The translations under genes and the position numbers were made by a program. Shown one piece after another: positions 1 to 6,863 of a DNA stretch of 36,754 bases; within the stretch, counting starts at the first letter, position 1, and each line of letters opens with the position of its first letter. The notes beneath the pieces are model-generated. The model was given only the letters and a program-made list of their open reading frames with translations, was not told where the DNA came from and searched no databases. The DNA lies in contig JAZRZP010000044.1 of the NCBI GenBank assembly GCA_045601425.1, forward strand, positions 1-36,754. The letters run 5' to 3'. This DNA is from UBA1219 sp045601425 (GTDB taxonomy: Bacteria; Bacteroidota; Bacteroidia; Bacteroidales; P3).

Positions 1-24
1 ACATAACACATTTATTTTCAACGA

Positions 25-330
25 ATTGCCCCCCTATTGCAACCCTTTGCTGTTGCAGTGAGGGCGTGGTTTCCGTGTGCAGTTTCGCTGTTCTTTGAAA
101 TTTTTCCGCTTTTTTCCGGACAGGACGGAGAATTTTTTCCAGAAAACGGAAAAAAATTTCCCTTGATTTCACCGACCCGAAAGAAACCCGAAGGCAAACG
201 GCGCTACCTCGAAAAATGCAGCCCCGTGCCGGAGAATTGCCAGAAGGTGCGGGGCAATAATAATGACAGGCAATGACGGAAGCGTACGGAAAAAAGGAAA
301 AAAAGGAATGATAATCAAAATCTGACAACA
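25..330 (+). repeat. Leader repeat, copy 1 (5' UTR of lipoprotein 1)
   Basis: First of three related leaders, each ending at the ATG of a lipoprotein gene (others 1845-2144 and 4245-4551). In order it has a C-run, hairpin H1 (stem TGCAAC/GTTGCA, 38-57), an A/T-rich stretch with TTCTTTGAA, and a strongly conserved block at about 183-290. That block includes AACCCGAAGGCAAACGG and hairpin H2, whose arms GCCCCGTGCC and GGTGCGGGGC lie at 221-230 and 246-255. The promoter of this copy is outside the window. A frame ending PENC..VRG..NDRQ is open through all three copies, but it has no consistent ATG and the differences between copies are mostly non-synonymous. An RNA or DNA element is therefore more likely than a gene. 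Confidence 0.75.
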
Positions 331-888
331 ATGAAAAAAATATATATTGCCATTGCGGCAACAATCATGGCAAGCACATGCATATTTTTCGCATGCAGCA
401 AGGAAGAAAACAGTGATACAATCAATATTCAGGATAAATCTTTGGAAACAGAGTCCATACGATATGATTTTGTAGGAGATTGTACTACTTCTAGAGCAAT
501 CAATATAATCATTGGAAAAAAAAGAAAAGATGGCTCGTGCAAACCTTGTTGGGGTATTTGCAAACTGGAATTCGGTTCAAAAGCCAACATTGAAGAATGC
601 AAAAAATTTCAAGAATCATTCGGTTTTATCGGAATACGGGAAAACGAAACGAATATATTTATCAATTACGCATTTGTTGACGATTTCATGACAGAAATAA
701 TCCATGAAAACATAATAAATGCCACCCCTATTGAGATATCAGAGGACATCATTGTTGACAATGAGGAATTTCTGTCAAGTCTCAATTTAACGGACAGATT
801 TGTTATTCCCAAAGGATATTACACTCCCGAACCATTTTTTGAAGAACAGTTTATTTGTATCAAAACTCCTTTTATTTTAGCAAAATAG
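331..888 (+). CDS. Cysteine-rich lipoprotein 1
   Basis: A predicted 185-residue lipoprotein of unknown function. A type II signal peptide (MKKIYIAIAAT..., lipobox FFAC) puts the lipidated cysteine at residue 22, followed by an acidic SKEE stretch. The mature part has cysteines at about 51, 70, 73, 77, 90 and near the C-terminus; 70/73/77 form a C-x2-C-x3-C cluster. Its C-terminal 45 residues (IIVDNEEFL... to FICIKTPF) align by eye with those of the product of 2145-2762, so the two are paralogs. The next gene encodes a CxxC thioredoxin-fold lipoprotein, suggesting that the cysteines here are redox partners or substrates; that is inference. Start chosen because it opens the signal peptide and matches the paralogs. 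I recognise no named family. Confidence 0.75.
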   Translation: MKKIYIAIAATIMASTCIFFACSKEENSDTINIQDKSLETESIRYDFVGDCTTSRAINIIIGKKRKDGSCKPCWGICKLEFGSKANIEECKKFQESFGFIGIRENETNIFINYAFVDDFMTEIIHENIINATPIEISEDIIVDNEEFLSSLNLTDRFVIPKGYYTPEPFFEEQFICIKTPFILAK

Positions 889-900
889 TAAAAACACAAC

Positions 901-937
901 AGCACACTCATACAACAATTTGTGTGGGTGTGCTTTT
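901..937 (+). terminator. Intercistronic hairpin 1
   Basis: A 14-bp stem with two G-U pairs (AGCACACTCATACA with TGTGTGGGTGTGCT) and a 6-nt loop, followed by TTT. It lies between the Cys-rich lipoprotein and the thioredoxin-like gene. It may be a partial terminator or an mRNA-stabilising structure that sets the ratio of the two products. A hairpin of unrelated sequence occupies the same place in the second operon (2773-2806). Confidence 0.7.
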
Positions 938-951
938 AAATTCCACATATC

Positions 952-1638
952 ATGAAAAATAGTGCATTCCTGATCTTCTCAATAATACTACTGAGCTCAT
1001 GCGGATTTATCGAAACAAATATTGAAACTAATTATAAAGTTCGTACTGCTCACAAATATCCTGACCAAATAGCAATCACAAAAGAAGAACTGAAACACAA
1101 ACTTATTAACGACACATTGCATTACAAGATTGTCATTCTATATAAACCGGGGTGCGACGGATGTGAATCCCTGTTTTCGGAAACAATTCCACAAATGTGG
1201 AACTCTACAGACACATCTGAAACAAAATGGTATTTTATCCAATCCGACTGCGGAACATTGAAATGGAACAGGAAATTTTTGGAAAAGAATGGCATAAAAA
1301 CGACCATGTATTACTTTAAAAACAATAAGGAAAAAGATTTTTCACCATTTAATTCATCTAAATTCAACAATTTAGCCAACTACCTTTTTGAATCTCAATC
1401 AACCGACTTTGACAATCTCTGTGGAATACCTGCCAGTTTCATTGTCAACAAAAAAGGTCGGGTTAAAATTCTGTTAAGCAAATATACCAACGGCACTCTA
1501 CGACAGGGAACCATGAATATAAACATGTTGGACGAAGCAATTGAAAATATCAATTTTTCAAAAGCAGATACGACTTTCTGCAACTACAATGATGATATGC
1601 CTGAAATACCAGTATGTTCGGATCACAGATGTAAATAA
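952..1638 (+). CDS. Thioredoxin-fold lipoprotein 1
   Basis: A 228-residue lipoprotein with a signal peptide and lipobox LSSC (lipidated Cys17). It is probably anchored in the outer membrane facing the periplasm. The strand YKIVILYKPGC leads into a CDGC active site (residues 68-71), and GIP at 158-160 supplies the cis-proline typical of thioredoxin folds, followed by SFIVNKKG. It resembles TlpA/thioredoxin-like oxidoreductases of Bacteroidales, but the CDGC pair and the C-terminal extension (ending CSDHRCK) are unusual. It lies 63 nt after the Cys-rich lipoprotein and is probably co-transcribed. It is paralogous to the product of 2822-3547: the stretches YFIQ.DCG..KWN and ITKEEL/ITAEEL recur. 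Whether it reduces, oxidises or isomerises disulfides is not visible. Confidence 0.75.
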   Translation: MKNSAFLIFSIILLSSCGFIETNIETNYKVRTAHKYPDQIAITKEELKHKLINDTLHYKIVILYKPGCDGCESLFSETIPQMWNSTDTSETKWYFIQSDCGTLKWNRKFLEKNGIKTTMYYFKNNKEKDFSPFNSSKFNNLANYLFESQSTDFDNLCGIPASFIVNKKGRVKILLSKYTNGTLRQGTMNINMLDEAIENINFSKADTTFCNYNDDMPEIPVCSDHRCK

Positions 1639-1690
1639 TTGAAATTTCCGTACAAACAACAATGAGGCATTGTAGTATCTCGGATTTCAA
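1639..1690 (+). terminator. Compound hairpin after operon 1
   Basis: The outer arms TTGAAAT..CCG (1639-1650) and CGGATTTCAA (1681-1690) pair with a two-base bulge. Inside, ACAATG (1659-1664) pairs with CATTGT (1668-1673). There is no strong T-tract, so it may mark the 3' end of the operon 1 transcript rather than act as a classic terminator. Confidence 0.4.
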
Positions 1691-1741
1691 CCTCTCTTTC
1701 TGATGCGACATTTTGCCACATCTGCTTTCTTATAAATTTTT

Positions 1742-1790
1742 CCCACCGCTTGCACAATCCGAAAACTTTCCGTAACTTTGCCGTGAAATC
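1742..1790 (+). promoter_or_regulatory. Promoter box of unit 2 (repeated)
   Basis: CTTG at 1749-1752 and TAACTTTG at 1773-1780, spaced 20 nt, match the Bacteroides -33/-7 arrangement. The surrounding 45-50 bp recur almost unchanged at 4143-4190 and in weaker form at 6722-6771. Transcription from here gives a long leader of about 360 nt before the ATG at 2145. Confidence 0.75.
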
Positions 1791-1844
1791 GAACAGACAG
1801 AAAATGCGAAAGATAAACCTTTGTAACTTACTGACTTTTAGAGA

Positions 1845-2144
1845 ATTACCCCCCCATCAAGATTATAAGTAATCTTGAAAGGTACTTTTTTTCTGCATTT
1901 TTCGCGTTCTTTGAAGTTGTTTTTTCTGTTTTCCAGTACGGAAACGAAAAAAAATTCTCCGGAAACGGAAAAAATTTCCTGCCCGAAATTCTCAAGTCAA
2001 AACCCGAAGGCAAACGGCACTACCTCGAAAAGTGCAGCCCCGGGCCGGAGAATTGCTGGAAGGTGCGGGGCAATAATAACGACAGGCAATGACGGAAGCG
2101 TACGAAAAAAAGAAAAAAGTAATGATAATCAAAATCTGACAACA
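1845..2144 (+). repeat. Leader repeat, copy 2 (5' UTR of lipoprotein 2)
   Basis: Second leader copy. H1 here is a perfect 9-bp stem (TCAAGATTA with TAATCTTGA, loop TAAG, 1857-1878), different in sequence from H1 of copies 1 and 3 but in the same position. H2 arms are at 2037-2046 and 2062-2071; the left arm reads GCCCCGGGCC, which puts one mismatch in the stem. The last 40 nt before the ATG are nearly identical to copy 1. Confidence 0.75.
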
Positions 2145-2762
2145 ATGAAGAAAATAATGACAGCCATTGCGGCAACAATGATAGCAAGCACATGCATATT
2201 TTTCGCATGCAGCAAGGAAGAAGAAAACACGGTAAAAAACGGAATGTTTGAAAGTAAACTCAAGTCAAATTCATCTGATTTTAATACTGCAGTAATCGTA
2301 ACAGTAAAAACCGGCAAGAAAAAAAAGGTAGATGAACATTACGATTGTCATGGATTTAAAGGAATGTGTTGGCTTTGGTTTGGTGGGTTATTTACAATAG
2401 ACAACGTGTCTCAAATATTCGAAATTGGTAGCAAAGAGAATTGTGCTTCTGGATATTTTGGGGAACAATATATGAAAGATGACGAACCCATTGCAATCTG
2501 TTTAACAAACTTTGAAGAACAATGTATTGACATGTTGTTTGATTTCTCGTGCTGCAACGATGATTTAAATGATACCTACTTTGAGGAAATAGAATCCGGC
2601 ATCGTGGATTTCAACGACAATATGATAATTGATGACGAAGAATGGTTGAACTCTCACGAGATGAAGTCCCCGATTTTTATTCCCATGGGGACATATCCAA
2701 TCTTGAAATCTTTTGTCGAAAAAAATCAATATTACATAAAAGTCCCATTCAAGAAAATGTAA
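2145..2762 (+). CDS. Cysteine-rich lipoprotein 2
   Basis: A 205-residue lipoprotein. The signal peptide is almost identical to those at 331 and 4552 (MKKIMTAIAAT...CIFFAC, lipidated Cys22). The mature part holds seven cysteines (68, 75, 100, 119, 127, 136, 137). The C-terminal region (MIIDDEEWL... to YYIKVPF) matches the product of 331-888, and GKKKK plus the first cysteine region also align, so it is a diverged paralog. The frame is open upstream to 1875, but the signal peptide and the conserved leader fix the start at 2145. The thioredoxin-fold lipoprotein at 2822 follows. Function unknown. Confidence 0.78.
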   Translation: MKKIMTAIAATMIASTCIFFACSKEEENTVKNGMFESKLKSNSSDFNTAVIVTVKTGKKKKVDEHYDCHGFKGMCWLWFGGLFTIDNVSQIFEIGSKENCASGYFGEQYMKDDEPIAICLTNFEEQCIDMLFDFSCCNDDLNDTYFEEIESGIVDFNDNMIIDDEEWLNSHEMKSPIFIPMGTYPILKSFVEKNQYYIKVPFKKM

Positions 2763-2772
2763 CAACTGAACC

Positions 2773-2806
2773 ATCGTTCTTATTGGCTTTTAGCCAATAA
2801 GACGAT
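2773..2806 (+). terminator. Intercistronic hairpin 2
   Basis: A long near-perfect stem: ATCGT, a bulged T, CTTATTGGC, loop TTTTA, then GCCAATAAG and ACGAT. It is followed by TAAAAC rather than a T-tract, so it is more likely a stabiliser, processing site or attenuator than a full terminator. It sits where hairpin 901-937 sits in operon 1. Confidence 0.65.
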
Positions 2807-2821
2807 TAAAACACATACACC

Positions 2822-3547
2822 ATGAAGTTTCTTAAAATATTACTGATAACAACCCTTTGCCTGCTTTCTGGTTGTGACAATATCGTAAGGATATGTATTG
2901 AAACACCCAAAAGAATAGAAGAAGCCTCCCAATACACAGATCAAATTCCAATAACCGCAGAAGAATTAAAACAACTGATAGTGAAAGACACCTCGCATTA
3001 CAAAATCATCGTGCTTTACAGTGTTTGCTGCGGACATTGCTTGGACATGTTCAATCGCACATACTCTCACATGTGGCAAAACAGTGACACTTCTCAAATA
3101 AAATGGTATTTTATACAAGATGATTGTGGCGGGGTAAAATGGAACGCCGAATTTCTGACAAAATTCGGAATCAATACCGACATGTATTACATGAAAGACA
3201 CTCTGCCTGAATTCAAAACATATACAGAAAACAGAATCAACAATTTGATAAACTATATTATTCCTTCATCCGAATCTACAGTGGACAACATGTTTGGTAT
3301 TCCTACCAACATTATAATAAACAAAAAAGGAGTCGCAAAAATCAAAAAAATTAAATATAAAAACAATATATTACGCACATCCACATACAGTCTTCCTTAT
3401 TATGAAAAACACGATACCATTCCACCCACCTTACATTTTTTACAAAACATGGATTTTACAAAAACCGATACCTTTTGCATCAGGAATAGAGAGGCCTATA
3501 TTCCGAATTTTTCAAATGAAAATTGCATTGATGGCGAATGCAAATAA
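2822..3547 (+). CDS. Thioredoxin-fold lipoprotein 2
   Basis: A 241-residue lipoprotein (lipobox LSGC, lipidated Cys18). The thioredoxin-fold features are the strand YKIIVLYSVCC, a CGHC active site (residues 70-73, the dipeptide of protein disulfide isomerases) preceded by a further Cys69, and GIP at 159-161 before TNIIINKKG. It is a paralog of the product of 952-1638 with a different active-site dipeptide (GH instead of DG), so the two enzymes probably differ in redox potential. The C-terminus ends CIDGECK. It is in the same operon as the Cys-rich lipoprotein 59 nt upstream. The substrate is unknown; the upstream lipoprotein is the obvious candidate by context. Confidence 0.78.
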   Translation: MKFLKILLITTLCLLSGCDNIVRICIETPKRIEEASQYTDQIPITAEELKQLIVKDTSHYKIIVLYSVCCGHCLDMFNRTYSHMWQNSDTSQIKWYFIQDDCGGVKWNAEFLTKFGINTDMYYMKDTLPEFKTYTENRINNLINYIIPSSESTVDNMFGIPTNIIINKKGVAKIKKIKYKNNILRTSTYSLPYYEKHDTIPPTLHFLQNMDFTKTDTFCIRNREAYIPNFSNENCIDGECK

Positions 3548-3560
3548 TACAACACTTAAC

Positions 3561-3583
3561 TTTCAATATGAAATGCAACTTTG
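3561..3583 (+). repeat. IS30-end-like sequence (solo)
   Basis: The core AAATGCAACTTTG (3571-3583) is identical to the inner part of the right inverted repeat of the IS30 element at the end of the window, and TTCAA lies just outside it as in that repeat (spacing one base shorter). No transposase is nearby. It could be a remnant end or a target-like site. Confidence 0.45.
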
Positions 3584-3584
3584 A

Positions 3585-3710
3585 AAAAAAGAATAGCACG
3601 GGGAAAAATGTTTTTTTCGGCCGGAGAAAAAAATTTTTTCTATGTTTCCGCAGTCCCCGAAAAACAACGAACCCAAAGGCAAGCGGCAATGATGATAATG
3701 GTGAAAATAC
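3585..3710 (+). repeat. Degenerate fourth leader copy
   Basis: GGCCGGAGAAAAAAATTTTTTC, then GAACCCAAAGGCAAGCGGC and AATGATGATAATGG, match in order the A/T-rich part, the AACCCGAAGGCAAACGG block and the AATAATAATGACAGG end of the intact leaders. The H2 region is deleted. No TAACTTTG promoter precedes it. It leads into the short ORF at 3747. Confidence 0.5.
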
Positions 3711-3746
3711 TTGTAATTAAATAATACCTTAATAAATAAAAGAAAA

Positions 3747-3905
3747 ATGAAAACATTTAAATTATCAGTTATCTTTCTGTCAATTTTATTGATGAGAACA
3801 ACAATTGCGATAAAAGAAGCTGCCAAAACCAGAAAGAAAAGATCGTCAATATCATGGAACACAAAAAAATCATCATCTGCACTGTCATCAGTTGGCTTAC
3901 GCTAA
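3747..3905 (+). CDS. Possible small secreted peptide (52 aa)
   Basis: ATG at 3747 opens a 52-codon frame with a good hydrophobic signal sequence (MKTFKLSVIFLSILLMRTTIA) followed by a short Lys/Arg- and Ser-rich tail with no cysteine. It follows the degenerate leader, as the lipoproteins follow the intact leaders. It overlaps the next ORF in another frame, so only one of the two may be translated, or they may be coupled. It could also be the remains of a decayed lipoprotein gene. Confidence 0.35.
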   Translation: MKTFKLSVIFLSILLMRTTIAIKEAAKTRKKRSSISWNTKKSSSALSSVGLR

Positions 3906-4048
3906 CAAGCGGTTGCATTATCAGTTCCTTGACACACGACAATGGAATCACATTATTCGACTATATAGCCATATTTGTGGCATTTCCGATTCTATCATTC
4001 GGAATATCACATATCATTGTACGCAAAATGCACAATGACAAATCGTGA
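3854..4048 (+). CDS. Small membrane protein (64 aa)
   Basis: The frame encodes two hydrophobic segments (about residues 5-24 and 35-56) and a basic tail (VRKMHNDKS). The first segment ends LTSGC, a weak lipobox, so it may be a lipoprotein with one further membrane helix or a two-helix inner membrane protein. The start overlaps the preceding 52-aa frame by 52 nt. No family recognised, and the small size leaves real doubt. Confidence 0.4.
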   Translation: MEHKKIIICTVISWLTLTSGCIISSLTHDNGITLFDYIAIFVAFPILSFGISHIIVRKMHNDKS

Positions 4049-4142
4049 AGAGCATGCCTTTCTCCGTAGAAATTGTAACAAGACACCTAACTACAACATT
4101 TGAGATACTGTCAAAAGTTGCTTTTCTCCAACAATTTCTCCT

Positions 4143-4190
4143 TCCACCGCTTGCACAATCCGAAAACTTTCCGTAACTTTGCCGTGAAAT
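4143..4190 (+). promoter_or_regulatory. Promoter box of unit 3 (repeated)
   Basis: CTTG at 4150-4153 and TAACTTTG at 4174-4181 have the same spacing and flanks as the box at 1742-1790. It drives the third leader and lipoprotein. Confidence 0.75.
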
Positions 4191-4244
4191 CAGGAACATG
4201 GAAAATGCACAATATTAAACTGTATAATATGTTGATTTTCAGTG

Positions 4245-4551
4245 AGTTACTCCCTACACAAGGTCTTGACACACCTTGAAGGACGGTTCATTTCCGCATT
4301 TTACGCGTTCTTTGAAAACTTTTTCACGCTTTTTTCCGGACAAAACCGGAGCTTTTTTCCGTTTTTCGAGAAAAAATTTTTCCTGATTTGGCCAACCGGA
4401 AAGAAACCCGAAGGCAAACGGCACTACCTCGAAAAGTGCAGCCCCGTGCCGGAGAATTGCCGGATGGTGCGGGGCGAGAATAACGACAGGCAATGACGGA
4501 GGCGTACGGAAAAAAAGAAAAATTTTCACAAACATTTAAAAACTCGATACA
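4245..4551 (+). repeat. Leader repeat, copy 3 (5' UTR of lipoprotein 3)
   Basis: Third leader copy. H1 stem is CAAGGT/ACCTTG with an 8-nt loop (4259-4278). H2 arms GCCCCGTGCC and GGTGCGGGGC are at 4441-4450 and 4466-4475. The block around AACCCGAAGGCAAACGG is identical to copy 2. The last 40 nt before the ATG differ from copies 1 and 2. Confidence 0.75.
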
Positions 4552-5280
4552 ATGAAAAAAATAATGACAGCCATTGCGGCAACAATCATAGCAAGTACAT
4601 GCATATTTTTCGCATGCAGCAAGGAAGAAAACGAAACGGTAAAGAATGAAAGAAACGAGAAATGCATGGTGCAAAACGAAGCCAATCCTTACGATTTTGT
4701 AGGGAAACTGCATAATGAAGGTCTCGACTACATTTTTTCCAAACACGGGAACATTGACTTATCTGACGAGCAAATCCATTCTTCCCTAGTTGATTTTTCT
4801 AATGAAAGATTCGTGAATTTCGAAATGATATCCCCCGACGATTTTTTTGAGGAAATAAGCGACAACAAATCTCTGGCATTTAAAGGATTGACAACAGATT
4901 ATAATTCATCATTGTTTGATGACGAATTATTAAATTCCATCATAAATGAATACTATCAAACTTTACGGAAGATATTGAATCAAGAAGAAGCGATATCTCC
5001 CGAATCTTTCTCAAAAATGATAATTGATTTGGAAAACAAGATATTGGAAACTGACAAATACACGATTCCTGCTTCCCAAGAAGATGAAGATGAATATGAA
5101 ACGAATGACTACGATGCCGTTTTAGTATCCTTAGCCATCGCCAGATATAGTTTTTCATATTGGTACGAAATTGCTTTTAACGAAGACAACCCTTTCAACA
5201 AAATGTTTTTGGATTTTTGCGTGAACAACACCGATAAAGATTGTCCTGCATTCTGGAAAAAATCAAGGATTTTTGCGTAA
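4552..5280 (+). CDS. Lipoprotein 3, probably frameshifted near its 3' end
   Basis: A 242-residue lipoprotein with the same signal peptide as lipoprotein 2 (lipidated Cys22) but an unrelated mature part. The motif NPYDFVGKLHNEGLDYI is of a kind I associate with Bacteroidales surface or periplasmic lipoproteins, and the rest is acidic and helical. The frame stops soon after an A6 run (5257-5262). With one more A it would continue from CPAFWKK into IKDFCVKAWSAIKSV and on to 5438, giving a protein about 53 residues longer with a hydrophobic, Gly/Ala-rich C-terminus as expected for this type. So it is a frameshift mutation, a phase-variable tract, slippage or a sequencing error. No thioredoxin-like gene follows. 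Confidence 0.7.
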   Translation: MKKIMTAIAATIIASTCIFFACSKEENETVKNERNEKCMVQNEANPYDFVGKLHNEGLDYIFSKHGNIDLSDEQIHSSLVDFSNERFVNFEMISPDDFFEEISDNKSLAFKGLTTDYNSSLFDDELLNSIINEYYQTLRKILNQEEAISPESFSKMIIDLENKILETDKYTIPASQEDEDEYETNDYDAVLVSLAIARYSFSYWYEIAFNEDNPFNKMFLDFCVNNTDKDCPAFWKKSRIFA

Positions 5281-5438
5281 AAGCATGGTCTGCAATAAAA
5301 AGCGTAGTATGCTTTGTGGCCAAAGATGCGGCTGAATTTGGCAAGTTAGCGAAAGGCGGCAATACGACACATCTGAGGAACGGTGTGTTTTACTTGGGAA
5401 TAGGTGTCATTAGTATCGGTACATCTGCATCGAAATAA
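5241..5438 (+). pseudogene. Distal fragment of lipoprotein 3 in the -1 frame
   Basis: This frame overlaps the end of the lipoprotein 3 frame and has no ATG at its head. From the A6 tract onward it encodes KDFCVKAWSAIKSVVCFVAK, then a Gly-rich hydrophobic tail ending in GTSASK. This reads as the native C-terminus of lipoprotein 3 put out of frame by one base. Its stop is 11 nt before the next gene, a normal operon spacing for an intact gene ending at 5438. Confidence 0.55.
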
Positions 5439-5449
5439 ATCAAATAACC

Positions 5450-6694
5450 ATGAAAAAAACAGCTGCCATTATCGTATTTTCGTGCATCTCGCTGTTGGTG
5501 AGTGCTCAAAGAAATAAAATCTGCGGTTTGGTTGTCGATAAAGACACCAAAATTCCGATTGGGAACACCATGATTCTGGTTTCAAACGACACTTTCTTCA
5601 CCGATGGAAATGGGTGTTTCGAAATTCCCGCAGAGCGTTTGAACAAGAGCGACACATTGTCGTTCCACTCCGACTTGTATGATGTTTTCGAAACCACTGT
5701 CGATAAACTCAAACGCAGAAAAAACACCATAAAACTGTCTGTCGGAGCTTTTAATCTGAACAATGTAACCATTCAGGATTACACAAAATCAAAAGCCCTG
5801 ATTAAAGAAGTCGTGAAAAGGATACCGACAAACTATAGTACCGATACGACAATGGCTGCTGTTTATTTCCGTAAATACGACATCATAGACAATGACATAT
5901 GCTGCTTTGCCGAAGGTTTGGAGAACCGCATTCATGGAGGTTATACCAAACATGGAAAAACATACAGCAACCCGACACTCTGCTTTCAGACACTCAAATA
6001 TGCCTTACCCGTATATGACACATCGAAATACATGAGGCTGATAACGGCTGATGAAAATGTAGATTTCAGAATGGTGCAAAAAAAAGGCAACCCTGTTGTC
6101 GCCGATTTTGATGTTCTGGAACTTCTGTCAGCAAATTCTTTCTCCAATTTACGCCTTGAAAAATTCCAAAAAGACGATAAGTCTTTTTATTTCATCAGTT
6201 TCAGTTTCAACTATATGCAAAGTAGCGGGTGTTTGACCCTACTGATCAACAAAGAAAATCTTGCAATAGAAAAATTTGTCATGGAGGGATATTTATCTGA
6301 AAAAAGCATGAAACAATACCGTCTTTTAGTAAAATCCTTCCGGAAATATTCTGGAGGGAGCATGAAAATCACATTTTATGCCGACTACAAAAAAATAAAT
6401 CAAAAATATTTTCTATCAAACAGCGAGATTGATTTTGAACAGAAAATATCCTACAAAGACAAAATTGTGGAAAAACACAATATTCCCAAAAACATCACCG
6501 TCATAAGCAGGCAACAAGTTGTATTGCTGAAAAACACAGAAAACATAGATGTAAAAAAAATAAACGCCATGCCTAATTTCACCAATTGGGAACAAGTAAC
6601 GCCTTACGATCCAAGCTGGAAATGCAAACTGAACATTCCCGAACTGGATCCCGACACAAAAACTGCTCTCCTACAAAAAGGCATTGCCTACTGA
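5450..6694 (+). CDS. Secreted carboxypeptidase-regulatory-like domain protein
   Basis: A 414-residue protein with a type I signal peptide (cleavage near LLVSAQ). Residues about 22-105 form a CarboxypepD_reg-like beta sandwich: ICGLVVDKDTKIPIGNTMI, TDGNGCFEIP, and the pattern SDTLSFHSDLYD. This domain occurs at the N-terminus of many Bacteroidota outer-membrane and periplasmic proteins. The remainder (about 110-414) has no family I can name; there is no TonB-dependent barrel and no peptidase motif. It is co-directional with lipoprotein 3 and only 11 nt from the end of the distal fragment, so it probably belongs to that operon. Confidence 0.7.
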   Translation: MKKTAAIIVFSCISLLVSAQRNKICGLVVDKDTKIPIGNTMILVSNDTFFTDGNGCFEIPAERLNKSDTLSFHSDLYDVFETTVDKLKRRKNTIKLSVGAFNLNNVTIQDYTKSKALIKEVVKRIPTNYSTDTTMAAVYFRKYDIIDNDICCFAEGLENRIHGGYTKHGKTYSNPTLCFQTLKYALPVYDTSKYMRLITADENVDFRMVQKKGNPVVADFDVLELLSANSFSNLRLEKFQKDDKSFYFISFSFNYMQSSGCLTLLINKENLAIEKFVMEGYLSEKSMKQYRLLVKSFRKYSGGSMKITFYADYKKINQKYFLSNSEIDFEQKISYKDKIVEKHNIPKNITVISRQQVVLLKNTENIDVKKINAMPNFTNWEQVTPYDPSWKCKLNIPELDPDTKTALLQKGIAY

Positions 6695-6721
6695 CAGACT
6701 TCCTCAAAATAATTTTTTTCC

Positions 6722-6771
6722 ATCCCACGCTTGCACAATTGAAAAAAACTGCGTAACTTTGTCGTGAAATC
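6722..6771 (+). promoter_or_regulatory. Orphan copy of the repeated promoter box
   Basis: CTTG (6730-6733) and TAACTTTG (6754-6761) lie in the same flanks as the boxes at 1742 and 4143. No leader or lipoprotein follows; the promoter points into the 3' end of radA on the opposite strand. Likely a remnant of a lost fourth unit. Confidence 0.6.
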
Positions 6772-6808
6772 GGACGCATCACGACACCTTCTGCCACTTA
6801 CTTCCAGC

Positions 6809-6863
6809 AAAACGACATCGTGCTACGATCTCCACCATCACAAAGGTTCCTGCATGTCGTTTT
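6809..6863 (-). terminator. Inverted repeat after radA
   Basis: AAAACGACAT (6809-6818) and ATGTCGTTTT (6854-6863) pair perfectly over 10 bp, directly after the radA stop. Read on the minus strand the structure ends in TTTT. The 35-nt loop is long, so efficiency is uncertain. Confidence 0.4.

Noticed and set aside
37..276. Open frame of 79 codons in leader copy 1, with a matching open frame in copies 2 and 3
   Set aside because: It is open in all copies but lacks a common start codon (TTG, none, GTG), and the differences in the conserved block are mostly non-synonymous. Better explained as a structured leader.
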